A DNA stretch of 28,394 nucleotides. Origin: a virus. The translations under genes were made by a program, and so were the position numbers. The notes under the pieces are model-generated. The model did no database searches. It was given only the letters and a program-made list of their open reading frames with translations, and had not been told where the DNA came from. The DNA lies in the IMG/VR virus record IMGVR_UViG_3300023273_001162, positions 1-28,394 of that record; one strand, 5' to 3'. Positions 8,901 to 15,371 of this stretch are shown one piece after another (position 1 is the stretch's first letter; each line of letters opens with the position of its first letter).

Positions 8901-11900
8901 GGTGACCCTGGTACATTTACCACAACATCGGTAACACCAATTAATATTTCATTTGGAACATTGGATGGTGATTCAACCACAACTATGAGTTTGGCTGGAT
9001 TTTCTAATATGACAGCTTTAAGTGCTAGTATTAAATATGATTTTGATATATACCCATATTTTACAGCATCTTTAGTTACCGCAAGTAGAACTCAGAAGTT
9101 CACAAAGGTTGTAGAAGGAGCTGGTGCTATTGAAGTAAACTTAGACCCTATTGCTGTTTCATTTAATGCAGATGAGAGTGGATTTATTTCAAATTATACT
9201 GCTGGTACAACTGAAGTATTTATCAAACAAAACGATGAGTTTTTAATTTATGATGAAACTAATGCGGGAACACCCGGTACATTCTTAACGGCATCCATTT
9301 CTGCTTCTGGTATTACATTTTCTGAGGTATCATCTTCTCAAAGAGATAGCTCTTTAAGTGGAGATGAAATCTTACACTTTAAGGGATTTGGTGGTATTGA
9401 ACGAAATCAACCTTCTGCTAGTATAACATATAACTTTAGAGTTTATCCATATGCACTTAAAGGTGGGGTTGCTGGTGTACCTACTATTGTATCCAAAACT
9501 CAAACCTTCTCAAAAGTAAATGATGGTAGTAAAGCTAGAAAGGTATCATTAGTATCAAATAGTGATACTGTTATTTATGATGGCGATGGTACTAAAGTTG
9601 CACCTGTTGGTTCGGTTAGCCTTACCGCAACTGCATTTAACACAACTGGTTCTGCTTATTTTGAATTTTTAGATGCTGATGGTGGTACTATTGGTGGGGG
9701 TTCATCTACATCCAATACTGTTAATATTGATAACTACTTACCTAATTTTGGTTCATCAAGTTTATTCACAGTAAACCTTAGAGATGGTGGTGCATCTTCT
9801 CCAATTGCTGATATTGATAGTGTAACTATTTCTGGTGTTAAAGAAGGTACACAGGCATATTCAGCACAATTATCAAACCCAGCATCTTCTGTAACTGTTG
9901 AAGTTGATGGTACAACTTATTTTGATAATGGTGGTACTTTAATTAGGGCATATAAAGGTGGAACTGAATTACAATATGTTGAGGAATATAACGAAAATGC
10001 GTTTGACCCGATTACGTTCTTACCAATTGGTACATTCGGACAATTCTCAGCATCTATACATGAAATATCATCATTTTTAACAGCTGGTACTTTGAGGGAT
10101 GGAAAAAGTATTGTTTCCAAATCAATTTCACCAACCGAAGATGAATTATATGCTAGTGCATCCGCAGTTACTAATTGGAATTTACCTCAAGATAATACTC
10201 AAGGATATATCATTTATAAAATTGATTTTGAAAATGGTAGAGGAACTCAATTTGTACAACAATCATTCTCAACTGTTTTTGAAGGAGCAACTGGTCCTGG
10301 TTTAGTTGTAAGGGGTGAGTGGGATGAAACCATTCCTTATGTATTTGATTTAAATCAAAAGAGAAGAGATGCAGTATTTAGAGAAATTAGTGGCGATGTT
10401 CACTATTGGGCAACTACTGAATTAACCCCAACCGCTTCGGAATATGTAGATGGTGATGGTGTTTATACACTTCAACCACAATACGATGCTGGACCACCCG
10501 CAACTCAAGAAGGTGATATTGATTATGCTACTACTTGGCAGTATTTAGGTCAACAAGATTTCTTTGTAGCAGCTAAGTTAGCAATCTTCGAAGAATCGTT
10601 TGTTAAGAATACAATTAATGTTGGTATTCCACCTGCTGGAAATCAAAACGCTAACATCGCTATTGTTGGTGGAACGGATGAACCATACATTTCAGTTGGA
10701 CAGACTGGTACTCAAGGTTTTAGACAGCCAGGTGTATTCATTGGTATGACTAATGATTTCGGTTCTTCTGGAACTGCTGGAACAACGGGCATTTTATCAT
10801 TAAAATCATCACCAATTGGTAGTCCTCCAAATCAAACCTACAACTCAATGGAGTGGGATGGTAATACACTTACTATTAGGGGAGCAATCAGACAAACAGC
10901 TGCTGGTATAATTGAAGGTTCATTAAGGGGTACTTGGACAGCTGGTTCAATTTATTATCCAAATGATATTGTAAGTAATTCTGGTCAGAGTTGGACTATG
11001 ATTGGATTAGCTCACACTGCATCGGTGGATAGTTATGAACCTGGTGTTGGTGTGGATAATGCTGAATCTTGGTCATTAGCAGCAGCTGCTGGTACATCGG
11101 GAACGGCAGGTACTGCTGGTAGTGGGGGTGCTACTGCAAAAACGATTAGATTATCTGCAAGTTCACAAACATTCGTAAAACCAAAAGATAGTGCTACATT
11201 AACCCCAGCATCAATTACATTTACTACCAATAGACAAAACATAGCTTCAACCTCTGGATTTACATCATCCCCAAGCGTAACATTAAGTGGAACGGGTGAT
11301 ACGAGAACTTTATCAAATACCGATTTCGGCACAAATGGTGCAGTTACTGTTACTGCAACGGCTGATGGGGTAAGTGATGAGATTACAATTGTTAGAGTTG
11401 AAGAAGGTTCTGATGGTATTACTGTTGTAAATACTAACCAAGCACATACACTCCCCGCTGCATCCGATGGTACGGTTTCATCTTATGCTGGTAGTGGTAC
11501 TACTATTATTATTTATGAGGGAGCAACTAAATTAACTTATGATGAAAGTGGTACGAGTCCAGGTACTTATGATATTCCAACATTTACAGTAACTCCTAAT
11601 AATTTAAGTTTAGGAACTGATAATATTGATAGTAACGATGATTTCAATATTACTCAACATTCCAATATGACGGCGGATACGGTTGTTATTACTTATGAAT
11701 TTAGTGGGAAACGATTAGATGGAACTGATTTTACAATATCCACCACACAAACCTTAACTAAATCCAAAGCAGGTGAATCAGGTACTTCGGGTACTTCTGG
11801 TGCAAATGGTGCAAATGGACAGGCTGCTGGTATCGTATATGCTGGAGAATGGACATTAACATTACCCGATGGTTCTACACCCGATACAACCGATAAAGTT

Positions 11901-14357
11901 GTTTATTTAGGTGAGGATGATTTAAAATATGTTGTAAAATACACATCGGGTGCTTCTAACTATTGGGTATGTGCTACAACTCATAGATATACTGGTACTT
12001 GGAGTGGTGGTTCTGTTGGATATGTTGCAGATGATGTTGTCCTTTATTCTGGTACATATTATATATGTGTTAATGCAACCGCACCAGGTGACCAGGAACC
12101 TAATATAGCCACTGCTGATTGGGATTCAATCGGTTCTTCAATCGCACCTGGTTCTTGGGGAGCTGGTTGGGATGCATTTGGAGCAGAATTTACTTCAGTT
12201 GCAACTGATATTCTTTTTGCACAAGATGTTTATGCTGATAGAACAATAAATGTTGGTGCTAAAAATGGTTCGGCTGTAATTGCATTAAACGCTGATGCTG
12301 CTGGTACAAACGCTAACCCTTACATCTCAATAGGACAGGGTGGAACTCAAGGTTATGGACAGGATGGTATTTTCTTAGGATTCGATGGTGGAACTGTTGG
12401 TGTAACAGGAGACCCTAAATTTTCAATGTATGCTGATATAACAGACCCTGAATCTGGTTTTGTTGATTTTGATGGTACTACTCTTGTATATAGTGGATTC
12501 GTTACAGGTTCAACTCTTAGAGGTGGTAGTTTATTGGTTGGATTTGATACAAACTCAGGAGAATTTAATTTTAGGGTTAATGAACAAGGTGAAGTAACTG
12601 CATTAGGTGATAATAACACATTCTCAGGTACTATAACAGCAAATAATGGTGTTCTTGGTGGATGGACTATCAACTCAGCTGGTATTCAAGATTCATCGGG
12701 AAATATTACCCTAAACTCAGTAGATTCTGATTTTTCGGTTGGTGATACTGATGGTAATCCTAGATTTAATGCAAACACAGGCACCTCATTACCTGATTTA
12801 AGTGGTGGTGGTTCGGCAACTGCCGGAGTATCGACTACTGCTATTACTGAACAACTTGGCGTTGGTAATACCTCTACGGGTACTTCGGAAGTTACGAATT
12901 ATAGAGTTAGTAGTGCATTGACTGTTTCTGATGCTGGTAAGTATAAAATGAAAGCACAGCATGTTCAAAATAGTAACACTTATGTGGATGGTGTTGGTGC
13001 TGGTTCATATGCTACTATCGCCCTTCGAGCAGAATTGAGAGATTCATCGACAGGTGGTGGTGGAACTTTATACGCAACCAGTCAAACAATTACTCAACAA
13101 TCTATTGGATATGATGAGGGTGGTATTGGATATGAATCTGTAATTGAGGGAACTCAAATTACTTTATCAAATGGTGAAACTAAAAATGTAGAAGATTTAA
13201 GAGTTAAAGATACAATTTTAGCTTGGAATGTGGAAACAAATCAATACGAATCTGCTAAAATAAAACATTTAAAAAGTAGGGTTGTAGATAAAGTTTATCG
13301 AGTAAAGGTTGGTGATAATGTTGTTGAAGTATCCGATACTCACGGATTCTTCTACGCTCCTGGTTGGAAAATCATAGTAACTGATTTAAGAGCTGGTGAA
13401 GATGAGGTTTATGTGAAAGAGGGAGATTCTTTTGTAAAACGAATAGTAGATTCGGTAGAGTTGATTGCTAAAACGATTAAGGTATATTCTATGGAAATAC
13501 CTAAATTAAACAACTATATCTCTAACAATATTGTTTCTCACAACTTCGTAACAACTATTCCTGTAAGTGGTGGGATTAATACATTCCCATCAACAAATCT
13601 GACAAAAACTATTGAAAGTTTAGCAGCAGGAACCTATTATGTTCATTATGTGATAGATACGTCTTTAACTGTTTCAGCTGCAAATACCCAATATTCTGCA
13701 CAATTTAGTTATGCACCATCTGGAACAACTCACTATGTAACTCTTGAAGCTCAGAATACAGGTACATATGTGAATGGTGGTGGATTTGCTGTAATTAAAG
13801 ATGCAACCAATTACTTCAGAGTTGCATCGGATACAACCAAAGCATTTGGCTCTGATATTGGTTACATTAGTGATATACAGGGTGGACTTGCTGTGGATAA
13901 ATTGTATGGTGCAGGTGGATTTACAGCTGCACCTGGTATTGGTGGTGCATATAACCTAGCAGGACACCCATACGCTATAAAGGGTGGTGGATTAATTAAC
14001 ATATCCTTTGCAGCAATCACTACATCAAACCCAACCGAAACTATTGCTATGAGTTTTGGTAATTTTGATTCAATTTCATCTACGAATTATGGTAGATGGA
14101 ATGTTACCATTGATACTGTTTTATCCACCGGAGCAAATGCAGATGCTAAGTGGTTTGGTATGGTAGGTAGTGGTGTACGATTAATAACAGGTGGTGGTGG
14201 TGATGACCAACAATTAGGATTGGGTACGGGTACTGTACAAAGTAATGTAGCTAATTCTACTGCAACTATTCAAGTGTGGGCACAAGACCCATCGGCAACA
14301 TCAAGTGAAGATGATTATACAAACATTGCACGATTAAATTTTATAATAATTGGATAA
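5928..14357 (+). CDS. Giant modular tail fibre/adhesin protein with an internal Hint domain
   Basis: A 2,809-residue Ser/Thr/Gly-rich, cysteine-poor protein, most probably a tail-tip or tail-fibre component that contacts the host. Modules: an N-terminal region without a recognised family; at least four related Ig-like beta repeats (about residues 946-1065, 1066-1200, 1308-1455, 1830-1950); two carbohydrate-binding-module-5/12-like segments (about 1665-1725 and 2020-2070); short collagen-like Gly-rich linkers (GTSGTAGTAG, GTSGTSGANGANG); a doubled PYIS-x-GQ-x-GTQG block (near 1585-1605 and 2129-2152) of the kind found in phage central fibre proteins; a Hint domain (S2404-N2539); and a beta-rich C-terminus. 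The ATG has AAAGGA 11 nt upstream and a late-type promoter 23 nt upstream. Two chaperone-like genes follow, as is usual for tail fibres. Its Ser/Thr richness and position next to a heptosyltransferase operon make it a candidate glycoprotein. Confidence 0.85.
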   Translation: MARIKKFAPKQNLSSFQTFLVDENPNSDYFRITEFKDTFTGGKNGFLIEGSEYLKESTEIKIELLDVNGEPIYYEPGNGIPEYYEGISKLVAVYVYNDTPIGLGKITILGELKEYDENGVKRPIPTEWQGAYNVKWQRTFQVNKNLANEDKVRFYRRPKVTIDEVVKPIFSGNPPSVTQIGSVDGIPLVPTQNTNLSNFTLPTSYRLKVNSGNKWTGSIEGQTISFDNITYSPTINEVVNETEIVVSPPYSVNDSVQPFINEDYSLTFPYIEGVGDLATALTGSFAKINITDMKTFVGDAARVKVFRRSQSNLTDFEFVQEIQLESNELLRDITTFDKKDENYGIFTQGVLDSYWVTSSNDFDVTFNQDVLYNSAKLDSSPGNYFYTSQSFSIQSGVEYTLDLNVRKDANTSGDYLKVFLSGSINGSSVSQTITTIDSSNTLLQKTNFNENIIADNIQTASLYFEVSGSDWYINNVSLKASQETSFSPDEITFIQQVPKTLVTETFDYRFEFYDINNNFIPIRVETTKTFVGGNTNLFEKSIEITPDNLYFSFDSASNPANPIPPTVINFDVETTLVTGSITYTSGAYDFFGNLIPEASYSVGGYPGYLTDWNVDLGRQPFLRVQDFTGSREDIVVQFIRYTGEVEGVSDTFVITRVEDGKGGVSFEIVPFRGTQIKNKESKTLEIQAIRVDGINRIQLRDGLDRGFSDAKLHLLSSSIDGVDTVLTYVSLSQAITDPNFIEGVTAGTTGSGEIDYNAIFTRDSIDNELTVYLMDGPTSESILTSLILTDLKDGLNPGLVTSTTEQFNIKYKPREVSQFDPLQSIVTASFQRRGTTLNPLSASLKVIPSASIETKTELPHYYMFYETGAFDESITVSVTDFQGNVINNGVPGQTLDETSGNPITFFQADDTKQLNFEFTYTEPITSASVTANKSFFITPDGLPGQNAIIIDIDPQPVSLGSNPKGEVYNYSLANTDIQVTQGDLFLINTASGDPGTFTTTSVTPINISFGTLDGDSTTTMSLAGFSNMTALSASIKYDFDIYPYFTASLVTASRTQKFTKVVEGAGAIEVNLDPIAVSFNADESGFISNYTAGTTEVFIKQNDEFLIYDETNAGTPGTFLTASISASGITFSEVSSSQRDSSLSGDEILHFKGFGGIERNQPSASITYNFRVYPYALKGGVAGVPTIVSKTQTFSKVNDGSKARKVSLVSNSDTVIYDGDGTKVAPVGSVSLTATAFNTTGSAYFEFLDADGGTIGGGSSTSNTVNIDNYLPNFGSSSLFTVNLRDGGASSPIADIDSVTISGVKEGTQAYSAQLSNPASSVTVEVDGTTYFDNGGTLIRAYKGGTELQYVEEYNENAFDPITFLPIGTFGQFSASIHEISSFLTAGTLRDGKSIVSKSISPTEDELYASASAVTNWNLPQDNTQGYIIYKIDFENGRGTQFVQQSFSTVFEGATGPGLVVRGEWDETIPYVFDLNQKRRDAVFREISGDVHYWATTELTPTASEYVDGDGVYTLQPQYDAGPPATQEGDIDYATTWQYLGQQDFFVAAKLAIFEESFVKNTINVGIPPAGNQNANIAIVGGTDEPYISVGQTGTQGFRQPGVFIGMTNDFGSSGTAGTTGILSLKSSPIGSPPNQTYNSMEWDGNTLTIRGAIRQTAAGIIEGSLRGTWTAGSIYYPNDIVSNSGQSWTMIGLAHTASVDSYEPGVGVDNAESWSLAAAAGTSGTAGTAGSGGATAKTIRLSASSQTFVKPKDSATLTPASITFTTNRQNIASTSGFTSSPSVTLSGTGDTRTLSNTDFGTNGAVTVTATADGVSDEITIVRVEEGSDGITVVNTNQAHTLPAASDGTVSSYAGSGTTIIIYEGATKLTYDESGTSPGTYDIPTFTVTPNNLSLGTDNIDSNDDFNITQHSNMTADTVVITYEFSGKRLDGTDFTISTTQTLTKSKAGESGTSGTSGANGANGQAAGIVYAGEWTLTLPDGSTPDTTDKVVYLGEDDLKYVVKYTSGASNYWVCATTHRYTGTWSGGSVGYVADDVVLYSGTYYICVNATAPGDQEPNIATADWDSIGSSIAPGSWGAGWDAFGAEFTSVATDILFAQDVYADRTINVGAKNGSAVIALNADAAGTNANPYISIGQGGTQGYGQDGIFLGFDGGTVGVTGDPKFSMYADITDPESGFVDFDGTTLVYSGFVTGSTLRGGSLLVGFDTNSGEFNFRVNEQGEVTALGDNNTFSGTITANNGVLGGWTINSAGIQDSSGNITLNSVDSDFSVGDTDGNPRFNANTGTSLPDLSGGGSATAGVSTTAITEQLGVGNTSTGTSEVTNYRVSSALTVSDAGKYKMKAQHVQNSNTYVDGVGAGSYATIALRAELRDSSTGGGGTLYATSQTITQQSIGYDEGGIGYESVIEGTQITLSNGETKNVEDLRVKDTILAWNVETNQYESAKIKHLKSRVVDKVYRVKVGDNVVEVSDTHGFFYAPGWKIIVTDLRAGEDEVYVKEGDSFVKRIVDSVELIAKTIKVYSMEIPKLNNYISNNIVSHNFVTTIPVSGGINTFPSTNLTKTIESLAAGTYYVHYVIDTSLTVSAANTQYSAQFSYAPSGTTHYVTLEAQNTGTYVNGGGFAVIKDATNYFRVASDTTKAFGSDIGYISDIQGGLAVDKLYGAGGFTAAPGIGGAYNLAGHPYAIKGGGLINISFAAITTSNPTETIAMSFGNFDSISSTNYGRWNVTIDTVLSTGANADAKWFGMVGSGVRLITGGGGDDQQLGLGTGTVQSNVANSTATIQVWAQDPSATSSEDDYTNIARLNFIIIG
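8764..10290 (+). repeat. Three related Ig-like beta modules in the giant protein
   Basis: Protein-level repeats of about 120-150 residues starting near 8764, 9124 and 9850. They share a strand ending in V-x-V/D, a block reading T-x-I/V-x-x-x-x-G/N-x-x-L/F-x-Y/I followed by a GTF motif, and a final strand leading to K-V-x-x-G. A fourth copy lies at 11416-11775. They are too diverged to be obvious in the DNA, so the duplication is old. Boundaries are approximate. Confidence 0.6.
10921..11100 (+). other. CBM5/12-like segment 1 in the giant protein
   Basis: The protein reads GTWTAGSIYYPNDIVSNSG-x-SW followed by PGVG...ESWSL, the pattern of chitin-type carbohydrate-binding modules (W...Y...DIV...G...W...W). 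It ends in a Gly-rich linker. It may bind a surface glycan of the host; ligand unknown. Confidence 0.45.
11086..11130 (+). repeat. Gly-rich collagen-like linker
   Basis: Encodes repeating G-T-S/A triplets (GTSGTAGTAGSGG) between the first CBM-like segment and the next beta region. A similar run GTSGTSGANGANG is encoded near 11773-11820, and a shorter GTAGTTG near 10768. Such linkers are typical of phage fibres. Confidence 0.6.
11416..11775 (+). repeat. Fourth Ig-like beta module in the giant protein
   Basis: Same pattern as the modules at 8764-10290: TVSSYAGSGTTIIIYEG, then KLTYDES and GTYDIPTF, then a closing strand TLTKSKAG. It is separated from the other copies by the first CBM-like segment, so module shuffling rather than simple tandem growth is suggested. 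Confidence 0.55.
11986..12135 (+). other. CBM5/12-like segment 2 in the giant protein
   Basis: Reads YTGTWSGGSVGYVADDVVLY followed by SGTYYICVNAT and ATADWDSIG, a good fit to the W..G..Y..GDVV.Y.G..Y.C...T....P.....W pattern of CBM5/12. It is clearer than segment 1 and contains rare cysteines of this protein. Probably glycan binding; ligand unknown. Confidence 0.55.
13137..13544 (+). other. Hint (intein/BIL-like) domain inside the giant protein, S2404-N2539
   Basis: A 136-residue Hint fold without an endonuclease. Block A is SVIEGTQITLSNGETKNVED, where the usual first Cys is Ser; then VKDTILAWN; block B is VEVSDTHGFF with the conserved histidine; then PGWKIIVTDLRAGEDEV; the end is YISNNIVSHN, giving the typical terminal His-Asn. 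The residue after Asn2539 is Phe, not Cys/Ser/Thr, so canonical splicing is not expected; a bacterial-intein-like self-cleaving domain is more likely. Flanking sequence resumes as beta-rich fibre. Confidence 0.8.
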
Positions 14358-14361
14358 TAAT

Positions 14362-14694
14362 ATGAATAGAAAAACTCAAATTGTAATTTTTAAAGACCCT
14401 AATCCATATGATGAGTTAAATTATGGTTACTTACTACTCGCACCACATTCCGCTAAAGATTCGGAATATATGATTAAAAATGGCGTACCTTTGGGAATGC
14501 CATATAACATTGTAAATATATCGGATTTACCTAATAACTTTTTTGAAGAAAAGGATTTTTATACATTTAACTTTTCAAATCCTGATGGTATTGGGTCTGG
14601 TTCTTACAGCTATGTTAGTGCAAGTGTAACTATTGATGTGGTATCTGATGCGATGCCAACATATAAAGAATGGGAGGAGGCTAAAAATGTTTGA
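14362..14694 (+). CDS. Small tail-associated protein, possibly fibre assembly
   Basis: A 110-residue acidic protein I do not recognise by name. It contains IVIFKDPNPYDELNYGYLLL, then GVPLGMPYNIV and a C-terminal TYKEWEEAKNV. The first ATG is at 14362, four nt after the stop of the giant gene; an in-frame TTG at 14350 inside that gene is possible but less likely. Its end overlaps the start of the next gene by 8 nt, and its last codons carry the strong Shine-Dalgarno of that gene. Position directly after a fibre gene and co-translation with a chaperone-like gene suggest a part in fibre assembly or capping. Confidence 0.7.
   Translation: MNRKTQIVIFKDPNPYDELNYGYLLLAPHSAKDSEYMIKNGVPLGMPYNIVNISDLPNNFFEEKDFYTFNFSNPDGIGSGSYSYVSASVTIDVVSDAMPTYKEWEEAKNV
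14672..14680 (+). promoter_or_regulatory. Strong Shine-Dalgarno GGGAGGAGG
   Basis: GGGAGGAGG six nt before the ATG at 14687, inside the coding end of the previous gene. It is the only canonical strong ribosome site noticed in the window, and it decides the start of the 14687 gene against the longer open frame beginning at 14633. Confidence 0.75.
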
Positions 14695-14956
14695 ATTTAG
14701 TAAAGAACGAGCAAAAAAACATATGTCTAAAGCAATTAGACATTTTAGAAAATCAGAATTTTCTAAATTGGATATTCAATTTATGAGAGCTGTTGAGATG
14801 GGTGATGTTGACTTACAAAATGAAATTGCAGCTAAAAAACAAACGCTCAGAGATTTAACTGATATTGATACTGGTTCATTTGAGACAAGAGATGAGTTAG
14901 TTAATCTTTGGCCATCTGGTAGCTTGGGTGTTGAATCACCATTTCCAAAATTTTAA
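14687..14956 (+). CDS. Phage tail assembly chaperone-like protein, 89 aa
   Basis: Starts MFEFSKERAKKH. The middle (FMRAVEMGDVDLQNEIAAKK) and the motif KQTLRDLTDID followed by a short acidic stretch and LWP resemble tail-fibre assembly chaperones, which often end in a W/K-x-x-LRD element; this is from memory and not a firm family match. The start at 14687 is fixed by GGGAGGAGG six nt upstream. It overlaps the preceding gene by 8 nt. It is the last gene of the tail unit; an 82-nt gap with a candidate late promoter follows. Confidence 0.65.
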   Translation: MFEFSKERAKKHMSKAIRHFRKSEFSKLDIQFMRAVEMGDVDLQNEIAAKKQTLRDLTDIDTGSFETRDELVNLWPSGSLGVESPFPKF

Positions 14957-15005
14957 TATAACGGATACATAATTACTACTCATAAATTAATTTCGTTAAA
15001 CCAAA

Positions 15006-15013
15006 CTTATATA
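15006..15013 (+). promoter_or_regulatory. Candidate late promoter before the coiled-coil gene
   Basis: CTTATATA at 15006-15013, 25 nt before the ATG at 15039, and repeated as CTTATATA at 15016-15023. It belongs to the YTTATATA set. The remaining gap (14957-15005) shows nothing else recognisable. Confidence 0.5.
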
Positions 15014-15038
15014 TACTTATATACAAACAAAGGTTATT

Positions 15039-15314
15039 ATGGCAAAGACAGAAAATTTAGATAAAGAGACTGTAGAAAGATTAAGATTTCTACGAGATGA
15101 AACTGATAAGATTGTAATCTTCTTAGGACAACTTGCCGTTCAACAAAGAGCTTTAAATAAAAGATTAAAAGAAGTAGAAGATAATCAAGAAAAGTACGGA
15201 GCAATGAACGATAAGTATATCTTTGAATTAGAAGAAAAACTTGGTGAACTTGATAAGAAATATAAAAACGGCCAAGTTGATTTAGATAAGGGTACAATTA
15301 CTTTTGAAGAATAA
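15039..15314 (+). CDS. Coiled-coil protein, paralogue of the gene at 19860
   Basis: A 91-residue, highly charged, helical protein: long coiled coil from about residue 8 to 75, then a compact C-terminal GQVDLDKGTITFEE. The gene at 19860 has the same architecture and ending (GQLDLEKGTIT), and both have LGQL in the first helix, so they are paralogues. No membrane segment or cysteine. AAAGG lies 7 nt before the start. It is preceded by a late-type promoter and ends one base before the host-type promoter of the glycosylation cassette. Virion or assembly scaffold function is possible but not shown. Confidence 0.75.
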   Translation: MAKTENLDKETVERLRFLRDETDKIVIFLGQLAVQQRALNKRLKEVEDNQEKYGAMNDKYIFELEEKLGELDKKYKNGQVDLDKGTITFEE

Positions 15315-15346
15315 TTTGGATATTTAAAATTATTTTCGTATCTTTA
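15315..15346 (+). promoter_or_regulatory. Bacteroidota-type host promoter P3 of the glycosylation cassette
   Basis: TTTGG at 15315-15319 and TATCTTTA at 15339-15346 (one change from TAnnTTTG), in a 32-nt element nearly identical to P1 and P2. It begins immediately after the stop of the upstream gene and lies 25 nt before the ATG at 15372. It implies that the cassette is read by host-type polymerase and is independent of the late genes around it. Confidence 0.78.
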
Positions 15347-15371
15347 CATCGTAAAGTGTATCTAATAGGTT

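Noticed and set aside
9917-12673. Minus-strand frames under the giant gene (for example 11033-11332 and 12353-12673) rich in Pro and Val
   Set aside because: Their composition is the mirror of Gly/Thr codons on the plus strand; no independent support.
13137-13544. Canonical splicing intein
   Set aside because: No Cys/Ser/Thr follows the terminal Asn and there is no endonuclease domain; called a Hint/BIL-like domain instead.
14633-14686. Longer reading of the tail-chaperone-like gene starting at 14633
   Set aside because: It would overlap the previous gene by 62 nt and has no ribosome site, while GGGAGGAGG sits six nt before ATG 14687.
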